This document shows positions 35,684 through 43,334 of a stretch of DNA of 64,000 nucleotides, piece after piece. Below the pieces are notes generated by a model. It was not told where the DNA came from and did no database searches. It worked only from the letters and a program-made list of their open reading frames with translations. The DNA comes from Holophagaceae bacterium (GTDB lineage Bacteria > Acidobacteriota > Holophagae > Holophagales > Holophagaceae), in contig JADJVL010000003.1 of the NCBI GenBank assembly GCA_016710635.1, positions 186,001 through 250,000 of the forward strand. Reading direction: 5' to 3'. The position numbers and the translations under genes were made by a program. Each line of letters starts with the position of its first letter. Positions within the stretch are counted from its first letter, which is position 1.

Positions 35684-37405
35684 TCAGAGCAGCGCCAGGA
35701 GACCCACCAGGTAGAAGCTCAGCTCCGCCTTCACCTCGAAGCTGGCCCGTCCCGTGGTGAACCGCTCGTGGTAGAGCCACAGGTAGACCAGGGGATAGGC
35801 GATGCAGGCCAGGAAAATCCCGCCCAGCAGCCAGGCCGCCGGAGCCGCGCCGTGCACGGAGAAGGTGAGCCAGCCCATGAGCCCCAGCAGGCCCGCCAGC
35901 AGCCCCGCCACCACGGCCTTGGCCTGCCCTTTCCCGATGAGGATCGGCAGGGTCTCCTTGCCGATGATCTGGTCGTTCTGCATGTCGATGATGTCGTAGA
36001 TGACCGTGCGGGCGAAGACGAGGATCGTGACGAGGGCCAGGGCCGCGAAACCCGCCAGGTCGAAGGGCCGGCCCAGGTGCCAGATGGGCATGGCCACGGC
36101 CACCACGCCGAGGGCCGCCGCCACCAGCACGTCCTTGGAGCCGGGAATGGCGGAGAGGGAGAGCACCTTCCCACCCGCCTTCACCTGGAGCTTGTAGGCG
36201 ATGCCCAGCAGGGAGGCGCCCGCCACCACCAGCAGCGGCCGCAGGCCGAGGAAGGCCGAGGTGCCCAGGGTGGAGGCCAGGGCCACGAAGGCGGTGGCCA
36301 GCAGGGGCTTGCGGTTGCGCTCCAGGAAGCGCGCCCGGCCGGGGCCCTTGGCACCGAGGCCCATGGGATCCAGGTAGGGGGTGAGCAGGTACATGGCGAG
36401 CACGTAGGTGCCCGTGATGACCGGGAACTGCCAGTGGCGGCCCAGCCCCATCCAGGCGAGGGCGCCGAGGGTCATGAGGGCCGCGCCCAGGGCCAGGAGC
36501 GCCGGCGTGCCGAAGGCGGCGTACATGAAGCGGGTGAGCCGGCCCGGGGCGTCGCCGAGCTGCTCCAGCACGTCCACCACTTCGTCCACGAGCCAGGTGG
36601 GGGTGGAGGCGCCGGCGAGGACGCCCACGGTCTCGCTCCCCTTGAATCTGGAAAGGTCCAGCTCCGAGGCGGTCTCCACGTACTGCACGGGCTTGCCGTA
36701 GTGCTGGGCCAGCTCGGCGAGGTGCTTGGTGTTGGAGGAGGCCTTGCCGCCCACCACGATCACCGTGTCCACGGCCTGGGCCAGTTCCTTGGCCTCGTCC
36801 TGGCGCATCCAGGTGTCCTCGCAGATGGTGTTCTCCACGATGCAGTCCCCGGCGCGGTCCTGGATCGATTTCGAGATGGCGTGGAAGTCCTTCACCGTGA
36901 AGGTCGTCTGGGCCACGATGAGCACCTTCGCGAGCTGCTCCGGCGTGAGGGCGTCCGCTTCGGCCTGGGTGCTGACGATGATGGAGCCGTGCTCGGCGAA
37001 GCTGCGGTGGGCCACGCTTTCCGCGTGACCGTGGCTGCCCAGGATCACGGTGAAGTAGCCCTTGGGGCTCCACTTCTTGATCTTGCTGTGCACCTTGGCC
37101 ACTTCCGGACAGGTCGCGTTGACGATTTTCAGCTCGCCCCTGGCGGCGCGCTCCTTCAGACCTCGCAGGTCCTGGATGGGGATGCCGTGGGCCCGGATCA
37201 CCACGGTGCCGTTGCCGACCTGGTCCGGGGCGTCCGCCACCGCCACGCCCCGCTTCTCGATGAGGTTCAGCGCCTGGGGATTGTGGATCAGCGGCCCGAG
37301 GGTCTGCACCTGGCTGCCGCCCCGGGACGAAGCTTCGAGGACTGCGTCCATGGCGCGCTTCACGCCCCAACAGAAGCCCGCGGTCTTGGCGACGATCACC
37401 TTCAT
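35684..37405 (-). CDS. ispH: IspH-UbiA fusion (HMBPP reductase plus UbiA-like prenyltransferase)
   Basis: 573 residues. Residues 1-285 are 4-hydroxy-3-methylbut-2-enyl diphosphate reductase (LytB/IspH), the last enzyme of the MEP pathway. The three cluster cysteines are present: AGFCWGV (Cys12), NATCPEV, NTICEDT. AQTTFTV and GASTPTW are also there. Residues about 290-573 are a polytopic UbiA-like domain with IPGSKDVLVAAALG and YDIIDMQNDQIIGKETLPIL, which matches the second Asp-rich motif. The first motif (NDxxDxxxD) is not seen. One protein would thus make an isoprenoid precursor and carry a membrane prenyltransferase-like domain. No stop or frameshift separates the parts. Confidence 0.92.
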   Translation of the reverse strand: MKVIVAKTAGFCWGVKRAMDAVLEASSRGGSQVQTLGPLIHNPQALNLIEKRGVAVADAPDQVGNGTVVIRAHGIPIQDLRGLKERAARGELKIVNATCPEVAKVHSKIKKWSPKGYFTVILGSHGHAESVAHRSFAEHGSIIVSTQAEADALTPEQLAKVLIVAQTTFTVKDFHAISKSIQDRAGDCIVENTICEDTWMRQDEAKELAQAVDTVIVVGGKASSNTKHLAELAQHYGKPVQYVETASELDLSRFKGSETVGVLAGASTPTWLVDEVVDVLEQLGDAPGRLTRFMYAAFGTPALLALGAALMTLGALAWMGLGRHWQFPVITGTYVLAMYLLTPYLDPMGLGAKGPGRARFLERNRKPLLATAFVALASTLGTSAFLGLRPLLVVAGASLLGIAYKLQVKAGGKVLSLSAIPGSKDVLVAAALGVVAVAMPIWHLGRPFDLAGFAALALVTILVFARTVIYDIIDMQNDQIIGKETLPILIGKGQAKAVVAGLLAGLLGLMGWLTFSVHGAAPAAWLLGGIFLACIAYPLVYLWLYHERFTTGRASFEVKAELSFYLVGLLALL

Positions 37406-37416
37406 GGAGCCCTTTC

Positions 37417-37433
37417 CTGACCAGACCGGTCAG
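37417..37433. promoter_or_regulatory. Inverted repeat upstream of ispH-ubiA
   Basis: CTGACC-AGACC-GGTCAG lies 12 nt before the fusion gene's start. It could be an operator or a leader hairpin. No known regulator can be assigned. Confidence 0.3.
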
Positions 37434-37611
37434 ACTTCCCAGGATAGCGCCGATGGGCTGCGGAAACAGCGCCGAGGGATCCTAGCGAGCGGCCTTGTCC
37501 AGGCCTCCGGGATCCCCCGCGGAGCCCCAGGGGTGGAAATCCCTGGCTTCCTTCAAGGGAATCCAAGTACCTTGGGCCATCCGCACACTCCGAAACTGGG
37601 GGTATTTGAGC

Positions 37612-38052
37612 ATGGCCCAAGCACCGCTTCTTCCGGTCACCCTGACCTGCAACACCGACCTCAGGTTCATCGACCTGATCCAGGTGGTGGGCAACGAACT
37701 GCTCAAGCACATGAGTTTCACCACCGAGGACGGGGAGCGGCTCTGGCTCGCCATCCAGGAGGGCATCGCCAACGCCATGCGCCACGGCAACAAGCTCGAC
37801 AAGAAGAAGTCCGTGAAGGTGGTCTTCACCCCCACCGCCGAGCAGATCGAGATCCGCATCCTGGACCAGGGCGGCGGCGTGGACCTGGACACCATCCCCA
37901 ATCCCAACCTCCCCGAGAACCTCCTCAAGCCCGGCGGCCGCGGCGTCTACTTCATGCGCGCGGTCATGGACGAGGTGATCATGGACCGCAACCCCATCGG
38001 CAGCACCCTGATCCTCCGCAAGCTCCGGAAAGTGCGCGAAGCCGAGGCCTGA
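37612..38052 (+). CDS. RsbW/SpoIIAB-like ATP-binding protein (anti-sigma type)
   Basis: 146-residue stand-alone GHKL ATPase domain. The N-box is LAIQEGIANAMRHGNK, the G1 box ILDQGGGVD, and the G2 region GGRGVYFMRAVMDEV. Such proteins are serine kinases that hold sigma factors or regulate partner-switching. ATG 37612 is the sensible start because the frame further upstream carries no domain. No sigma or antagonist gene is adjacent, so the partner is unknown. Confidence 0.88.
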   Translation: MAQAPLLPVTLTCNTDLRFIDLIQVVGNELLKHMSFTTEDGERLWLAIQEGIANAMRHGNKLDKKKSVKVVFTPTAEQIEIRILDQGGGVDLDTIPNPNLPENLLKPGGRGVYFMRAVMDEVIMDRNPIGSTLILRKLRKVREAEA

Positions 38053-38078
38053 GGCCCCGGCCCCCTTCCCAAGCCGGG

Positions 38079-38894
38079 TCAGTTCCCCAGGAAGGTGAAC
38101 CAGAAGCGGACGCCGAGGGAATCGCCGTCGAAGCCATCCGGCAGGGCGTTGAACTTGTTGACCCGCTTCACCGCGATCTCGGCGCTCTGGTCCAGGGCGG
38201 CATTGCCGCTGCTGGTCTCGATGCGCAGGCCCTCGATGCGGCCGTCCTTGCGGATGCGGAAGTAGACACTGACCCGGCCCTGGGCCGAGCTCATGCGGCC
38301 CCAGTTCTGGGTGAGGGTGTCCTGCACGTACTGCAGGTACCAGGGAAAGGGAAAGGTGCCGTCGAGCTGGCCGATGAGCCCCGTGCCGCCCTGGATGCCG
38401 GTGCTGGTCTTCAGGCCCGGGATGGCGCTGCCTTCGCCGATGCCGCTGCCCCCGCCGCGCCCGGCGGCGCCGGTGGTGGGGTTCTTCTCCGGATTCTTCC
38501 CCTTGGCCGCCAGGGGCGAAGTGCCCGTGCTGGCCGCGTCCGGATTGGTCCCCTTGACCGGTGCCTTGGCGGGCTTGACGCCGATGGCGTCCGGCGCCTT
38601 TTCCAGGCCGCTCGCCTTGTCGGGGGTCTTCGGAGCCACTTCCTCCACCCGGCGCAGCCGTTCGCCCTGCCGGCCTTCCTCCATCGGCCCGCTGCCCCCG
38701 GAGACGCCGCCGGCGGCGGGCAGGGTCACCCAGGTGACCTTCACCTCGGGCTCCGGCGGCGCGGCCTTGGGGGTGATCCACAGGGAGGCGACCAGGAGCG
38801 CATGCACTCCCACGCTCGTTCCGATCACGACGGGCCAGGGGATGGCCCCCAGCGCGGAGCGCTCCCGGAAGAAGGCCTGGAGGTCCTGGCTCAT
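38079..38894 (-). CDS. TonB/TolA-type C-terminal domain protein
   Basis: 271 residues. One N-terminal TM segment (WPVVIGTSVGVHALLVASLW), a Pro/Lys/Gly-rich periplasm-spanning linker (about 45-180), and a TonB/TolA-type C-terminal domain with YVQDTLTQNWGRM and VYFRIRKDGRIEGLRIETSSGNAALDQ. It should couple inner-membrane energy to outer-membrane transport or envelope stability. It overlaps the ExbD gene by 4 nt. No ExbB/TolQ gene is present here, so the motor subunit must be elsewhere. Confidence 0.88.
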   Translation of the reverse strand: MSQDLQAFFRERSALGAIPWPVVIGTSVGVHALLVASLWITPKAAPPEPEVKVTWVTLPAAGGVSGGSGPMEEGRQGERLRRVEEVAPKTPDKASGLEKAPDAIGVKPAKAPVKGTNPDAASTGTSPLAAKGKNPEKNPTTGAAGRGGGSGIGEGSAIPGLKTSTGIQGGTGLIGQLDGTFPFPWYLQYVQDTLTQNWGRMSSAQGRVSVYFRIRKDGRIEGLRIETSSGNAALDQSAEIAVKRVNKFNALPDGFDGDSLGVRFWFTFLGN

Positions 38895-39322
38895 CGGGGG
38901 GCGGGCTCCGGGGGCGGCACGGCGGCGCCGGCGGTGACGAAGCCCACCTGGGAGAAGCCCGCCTCGCGGATGAGGTCCACCACGGCGATGACCCGCCCGT
39001 AGGGGATGTTGTGGTCGGCGCGCACCAGGATGGGCCGCTTCCGGGAAGCCTCCGCAGCGCTCTTCAATTCCGACTTCAGCTCGGCCTCACGGACGGTTTT
39101 CGCGCCGAACTGGATGCGCCCGTCCAAGGCCAGGGAGACCGTCAGGGCCTCGCTCTCCAGGTTCTTGCCGGTGCGGGATTCCGGCAGGCTCACGTCCACG
39201 CCGGTGGTGAGCATGGGGGCGGCCACCATGAAGATGATGAGGAGCACCAGCATGACGTCGATCATGGGCGTCATGTTGATCTCGGCCATCTCGCCGCGTT
39301 TGCTGCCGGGGGTGAAGGACAT
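38891..39322 (-). CDS. ExbD/TolR-family biopolymer transport protein
   Basis: 143 residues. Short cytoplasmic N-terminus, one TM helix with the conserved Asp (INMTPMIDVMLVLLIIFMVAAPM), then the periplasmic domain (RPILVRADHNIPYGRVIAVVDLIREAGFSQVGFVT). It is the proton-channel partner of ExbB/TolQ. Translationally coupled to the TonB-like gene. Confidence 0.93.
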   Translation of the reverse strand: MSFTPGSKRGEMAEINMTPMIDVMLVLLIIFMVAAPMLTTGVDVSLPESRTGKNLESEALTVSLALDGRIQFGAKTVREAELKSELKSAAEASRKRPILVRADHNIPYGRVIAVVDLIREAGFSQVGFVTAGAAVPPPEPAPR

Positions 39323-39407
39323 GGGGGTTCCTGTCGTCTTAGTGGGTCCAGTGTAGGCCGATGTTCCGGACTTCGCGCGGCGGTGCCCTGCCGCCCTGAC
39401 CGCGGAG

Positions 39408-40307
39408 CTAGGAGAAGACCTTCTCCTTCGCCGCGGCGGAGATCGCCACCACCGCCGGATGCCGCAGCCGCCGCTCCAGGCTCAGGGCGTAGATCCGCTC
39501 GCGCACGCCCTCGGCGGGACCCAGGCGCTTCGCGCCGTACTGGCGGACCACTTCGCCGTGGATGGCGTCCGGCGCCACGAAGAGACCGGCGCCGGCATGG
39601 CCGAAGGCCTTCAGGAGGGCGCTGTCGTTGAATTCGCCCCGGACCCGGGGGTGTACCCCCAGCTCACGCATCCACTGGTCGATGCCCCGCCGCAGGGCCG
39701 TGCCCTGGGCCGGAAGCAGCCACGGGGCACCGTCCAGGCAGGCCGGAAAGCGTCCCTTCAGCCGCCCGGCCAGGGCGGGCGCCGCGTACACCGAGACGCC
39801 GCACTCGCCGAGCAGGTGGTTGAAGGCGCGGATCCGGGCCTGAGGATTCAGGGGCCGGTCCGCCAGCACCAGGTCCAGGCGGCCGGACACGAGGTCCGCC
39901 AGCAGGACTTCGGTCTTGTCCTCGAAGCAGTCCAGGATGGGTTCCTCCGGCAGGGCCAGCGCGGGCTCCAGGAGCTTCTGCACCATGAGCTTGGGCAGCA
40001 CGTCGGAGATGCCCACGGTCACCCTCGGCGCCCGGGCCGCGGGCAGGCCCTTCATGACCGCCTGCAGCTCCTCGCCGATGGTGAAGATCTCTTCCGCGTA
40101 GCCCAGCACCGTGCGGCCCGCCTCCGTCAGGACCACGGTGCGGCCGGACTTCTGGAGGAGCTTCTCGCCAAAGGCCGTCTCCAGGGCGCGGAGCTGGGCG
40201 CTGAGGGCGGGCTGGGAGAGACCTAGCGCCCGGGCCGCGGCGGTGACGCCGCCCTCCTTGGCCACGGCCCAGAAGTAGAAGAGGTGGTGGTAGTTCATCC
40301 ATTCCAT
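39408..40307 (-). CDS. nhaR: LysR-family regulator, NhaR-like
   Basis: 299 residues. The N-terminal wing-HTH is MEWMNYHHLFYFWAVAKEGGVTAAARALGLSQPALS in pattern, highly characteristic of NhaR, the Na+-responsive activator. The effector domain is of the two-lobed LysR type. No nhaA antiporter gene is next to it, so the target is not apparent here. Divergent from hpf across an AT-rich 110-nt region. Confidence 0.85.
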   Translation of the reverse strand: MEWMNYHHLFYFWAVAKEGGVTAAARALGLSQPALSAQLRALETAFGEKLLQKSGRTVVLTEAGRTVLGYAEEIFTIGEELQAVMKGLPAARAPRVTVGISDVLPKLMVQKLLEPALALPEEPILDCFEDKTEVLLADLVSGRLDLVLADRPLNPQARIRAFNHLLGECGVSVYAAPALAGRLKGRFPACLDGAPWLLPAQGTALRRGIDQWMRELGVHPRVRGEFNDSALLKAFGHAGAGLFVAPDAIHGEVVRQYGAKRLGPAEGVRERIYALSLERRLRHPAVVAISAAAKEKVFS

Positions 40308-40417
40308 GGCTGAATCATAATATTTTTGGATCGTTTTTAACCTTTTATCTATTGGATGAACATATTCCCGGACCCCAGTCTGGCCTGTGCGGACGCATCC
40401 GCAGGGAGAGCCAACCT
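40308..40417. promoter_or_regulatory. Divergent AT-rich promoter region nhaR / hpf
   Basis: Unusually AT-rich for this genome (40316-40365). On the minus strand TATTAT (40322-40317) could be an nhaR -10 with a very short leader. GGGAGAG (40404-40410) is the hpf ribosome site. Individual operators cannot be defined. Confidence 0.35.
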
Positions 40418-40747
40418 ATGAACATCGCGATCCGCGGCATCGATCTGGAGCCCACCGGCGCGATCCGGGACCACATTTCCCGGCGCCTCGCCTTCGCCCT
40501 CTCCCGCTTCTCCGCCCGCCTCAAGGACGTGGAAGTCCGGTTGAGGGACGAGAACGGCCCCAAGGGCGGCCTGGACAAGGTCTGCCGCATCAAGGCCACC
40601 CTGCATGGCCTGCCCACGCTGGTGGTCGAGGCGGTGGGGGCGGACCTCTACGCCGCCATTGACGTGGCCGCCGACCGGGCGGGCCGGGCCCTGGGCCGCT
40701 CCCTGCGGCGCCAGGAGGATGCCCACCGCCTCCGCGGGGCGGAGTGA
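40418..40747 (+). CDS. hpf: Ribosome hibernation/ HPF-RaiA-type factor
   Basis: 109 residues. Short HPF-like beta-alpha-beta protein: MNIAIRGIDLEPTGAIRDHI, the basic helix RRLAFALSRFSARL, VEVRLRDENGPKGG, and the second helix DLYAAIDVAADRAGRALGRSL. It binds the 30S decoding region in stationary phase. GGGAGAG precedes ATG 40418. It ends within 3 nt of the TerC start. Confidence 0.86.
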   Translation: MNIAIRGIDLEPTGAIRDHISRRLAFALSRFSARLKDVEVRLRDENGPKGGLDKVCRIKATLHGLPTLVVEAVGADLYAAIDVAADRAGRALGRSLRRQEDAHRLRGAE

Positions 40748-40749
40748 CC

Positions 40750-41694
40750 ATGGAAACCATCGGTTCCCCCTGGATGTGGGTCGGCTTCCTCGCCTTCGTG
40801 CTCGCCATGCTGGCCCTCGACCTGGGCGTCTTCCACCGCACGGCCCACAGGGTCACGGTGAAGGAGGCCGCGGCGTGGAGCGTGGTGTGGGTGGTCCTCG
40901 CCCTCGTGTTCAACGCGGGCCTCTGGCATTTCCACGGCCCGGACCGGGGCATGGAATTCCTGACGGGCTACCTCATCGAGAAGGCCCTGAGCGTCGACAA
41001 CATCTTCGTCTTCGTCCTGATCTTCGGCGCCTTTTCGGTGCCCGAGGCCTACCAGCACCGGGTGCTGTTCTGGGGCATCCTCGGCGCCCTGGTCATGCGC
41101 GCCGTTTTCGTGGGCCTGGGCGCGGCCCTGCTGGCCAGGTTCCACTGGGTCCTGTATGTTTTCGGCGCCTTCCTCCTGTTGACCGGCATCAAGATGCTGG
41201 TCGTGCGCGGCGAGGGCTTCGACCCCCGCGCCAACCCGGTGTTCCGCCTCTTCCGCCGCCTGGTACCCGCCGTGGAGACCTACCACGGCCCTGCGTTCAC
41301 GGTGGTGCAGGACGGCCGCCGCTACGCCACGCCCCTGCTCCTGGTGCTGGTGGCCGTGGAGCTGACGGATCTCGTTTTCGCGGTGGACAGCGTGCCCGCG
41401 ATCTTCGCGGTGACCAAGGACCCCTTCCTGGTCTTCACGTCCAACATCTTCGCGATCCTCGGCCTGCGCTCCCTCTACTTCCTCCTCGCGGGCGTGGTGG
41501 AGAAGTTCCACCTGCTCAAGGTGGGCCTGAGCCTGGTGCTGGTCTTCGTGGGCCTGAAGATGCTGGTCGTGGACCTGTTCAAGGTGCCCACGGTGTGGAG
41601 TCTGGGCATCATCGGGCTCCTGGTGGGCGGGTCCGTCGCGGCCTCCCTCCTGTGGCCCAAGCCCAAGGCCGGGCTCACGGGCGAGGAGGCCTGA
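40750..41694 (+). CDS. TerC/Alx-family membrane protein
   Basis: 314 residues and nine or so TM helices. Conserved acidic motifs sit within membrane: LALDLGVFHR, EKALSVDNIFVFVL and VELTDLVFAVDSVPAIFAVT. TerC/Alx proteins are linked to manganese export, alkaline induction and tellurite resistance. ATG 40750 is preferred to the in-frame GTG 40744, which overlaps the hpf stop. The exoD-like gene follows without a gap. Confidence 0.93.
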   Translation: METIGSPWMWVGFLAFVLAMLALDLGVFHRTAHRVTVKEAAAWSVVWVVLALVFNAGLWHFHGPDRGMEFLTGYLIEKALSVDNIFVFVLIFGAFSVPEAYQHRVLFWGILGALVMRAVFVGLGAALLARFHWVLYVFGAFLLLTGIKMLVVRGEGFDPRANPVFRLFRRLVPAVETYHGPAFTVVQDGRRYATPLLLVLVAVELTDLVFAVDSVPAIFAVTKDPFLVFTSNIFAILGLRSLYFLLAGVVEKFHLLKVGLSLVLVFVGLKMLVVDLFKVPTVWSLGIIGLLVGGSVAASLLWPKPKAGLTGEEA

Positions 41695-42213
41695 TTGCCC
41701 GCGATCCCGTCCCTCCGGCGCTATGGCAGCCTGCTGCTGCTGGTGGCGGCCCCCGCCGTCCTCCCCGGCCTTGGCAGCCTCGTTGCGCCCCTTGCCGGCG
41801 CCGCGGGGATGGCCCTCGGGCTCCAGCTCGCCCTGGGCCGGCCGGATCCCTGGATCCCCAGCCGGGCCCAGGCCTGGCTCGACCGGAAGGGACCGGGCCG
41901 GCGGCTGCTCCGGCTGATCAGGCGCTTCTGCGGGCCCGTCCTGGGCCTGCCCTCCCCCCGGATGCCCCTCCTGCTCGCGGGCGCCGCGGTGGCCTGGACC
42001 GGTCTCGTGCTCTTCCTCCCCCTGGCGCTGATCCCCCTCAGCAACACCGTGCCTTCCCTCGCCCTGGGCCTGCTCGGAGCGGGGCTGGCCCTCGGCCGGG
42101 CCATCCTCGCCTGGCTCGGACTCGCCCTGTGCGGCGCGTTCACCGGCGCCCTGGCCCTCCTCGGGGCCGCCGCATGGGAAGGCCTCCAGGCGCTCGTGGG
42201 ACGGTTCCTATGA
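41695..42213 (+). CDS. ExoD-family membrane protein
   Basis: 172 residues, starting at TTG directly after the TerC stop, so likely coupled. Hydrophobic helices and the family-like segment LPLALIPLSNTVPSLALGLLGAGLALG identify an ExoD-type protein (exopolysaccharide synthesis/alkali-tolerance family). At 172 residues it is slightly short. No polysaccharide genes are near. Confidence 0.72.
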   Translation: MPAIPSLRRYGSLLLLVAAPAVLPGLGSLVAPLAGAAGMALGLQLALGRPDPWIPSRAQAWLDRKGPGRRLLRLIRRFCGPVLGLPSPRMPLLLAGAAVAWTGLVLFLPLALIPLSNTVPSLALGLLGAGLALGRAILAWLGLALCGAFTGALALLGAAAWEGLQALVGRFL

Positions 42214-42369
42214 TCCCGTCCACCCCAGCCCTCACCCGCGTGCTGAAGGTCGATCCCCGAGGCCCGCCCCAGCCGCTACTTCACCCTGGCGCTCGGGGTG
42301 ACCTTCCCCTTCAATGTGCTGGCGGGCATCCCGCTCTATCACAGCCTCGTGCGCCACTTCTGGCGCTGA
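42210..42369 (+). pseudogene. Possible frameshifted small membrane protein ORF
   Basis: An ATG overlapping the exoD stop opens MIPSTPALTRVLKVDPRG. A frame shift near 42260 is then needed to reach SRYFTLALGVTFPFNVLAGI followed by PLYHSLVRHFWR and a stop at 42369. The second part looks like a genuine membrane helix with a basic end. Either a decayed gene or a one-base sequence error; evidence is limited to hydrophobicity and coupling. Confidence 0.35.
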
Positions 42370-42373
42370 GGGC

Positions 42374-43228
42374 CTAGACCGCCACCGGCTCCACCACATA
42401 GCGCCCCTTGGCGTCCTTCGAGACGGTGCCGGCGGGAATGTCGGGATCATGCTCGAACACGAGCACCGTCCCCTGCCCCGCCACTTCGTCCAGCACCTTC
42501 TGGCGCTCGTCCACGCAGGTCACCACGTCCAGGTCGTAGCCCATGACCCAGGCGGGCTGGATGTGGCGGGCGGTGGGGATGAGGTCGGCGAGGTAGAGGA
42601 GACGCTTGCCGCCGCCCTCGATCACGACATTCTGCAGGCCCTTGATGTGGCCCGGCGCCAGGCGCACAGAAATGCCCGGCAGGAGCTCGGTGGGTCCATC
42701 CACGGTCTGCAACAGGCCCGCGGCCTCCAGGGGCTCCCAGTTCTTGGGCAGGTAGCTTGCCTTCACTCGGAGATGGGGCTGCTTCGCATCCTCCAGGTCC
42801 CGCTGCTGCACGACGTAGCGGGCGTTGGGGAAGCTCGGGACCAGGTTGCCATCCGCGTCCAGGCGCGTGCTGCCGCCAGCGTGATCGAAGTGGAGGTGGG
42901 TCAGGATGCAGAGGGTGATGTCCTCGGGCTTCACGCCGTGCTTCCCGAGGCCCGCGTCCAGCACCCCGCGGCCCTCGAACTTGAAGCGGGCCATGAAGTC
43001 GTCGGTCTCCTTGTCCCCGTTCCCGTTGTCCACGAGGATCACGTGCCGCTTGCCGTCCACTTCGCCGCGGATCAGCAGGCAGTTGGTGGCCATGAGGATC
43101 TGGTTCTCTTCGTCGGCGGGGTAGAGCTTGTTCCAGACGACCTTGGGCACCGTGCCGAACATGGCGCCGCCGTCCAGGCGGAAGGTGCCGCCGCTGATGA
43201 TCTGGACATCCCAGGGACCGATCTGCAT
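42374..43228 (-). CDS. Metallo-beta-lactamase-fold hydrolase (lactonase-like)
   Basis: 284 residues. The zinc motif THLHFDHAGG (HxHxDH) lies near residue 116; the third His is in APGHIKGL and the bridging Asp in YLADLIPTA. FEHDPDIPAG near the C-terminus gives a last ligand. The arrangement resembles AHL-lactonase/'MBL fold' members of about 280 residues, but lactone activity cannot be proven. Converges on the small ORF; its start faces the kinase gene. Confidence 0.9.
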   Translation of the reverse strand: MQIGPWDVQIISGGTFRLDGGAMFGTVPKVVWNKLYPADEENQILMATNCLLIRGEVDGKRHVILVDNGNGDKETDDFMARFKFEGRGVLDAGLGKHGVKPEDITLCILTHLHFDHAGGSTRLDADGNLVPSFPNARYVVQQRDLEDAKQPHLRVKASYLPKNWEPLEAAGLLQTVDGPTELLPGISVRLAPGHIKGLQNVVIEGGGKRLLYLADLIPTARHIQPAWVMGYDLDVVTCVDERQKVLDEVAGQGTVLVFEHDPDIPAGTVSKDAKGRYVVEPVAV

Positions 43229-43334
43229 GGTGCCTCCGGCCCCGATCTTAGCGCGGGACCTTCACGCATTTCCGTGGGCCTCCTGCCCGCACGATGGTAG
43301 AAAGGGGCATCCTCCCTGCCAGCCGGCGCTTCCC

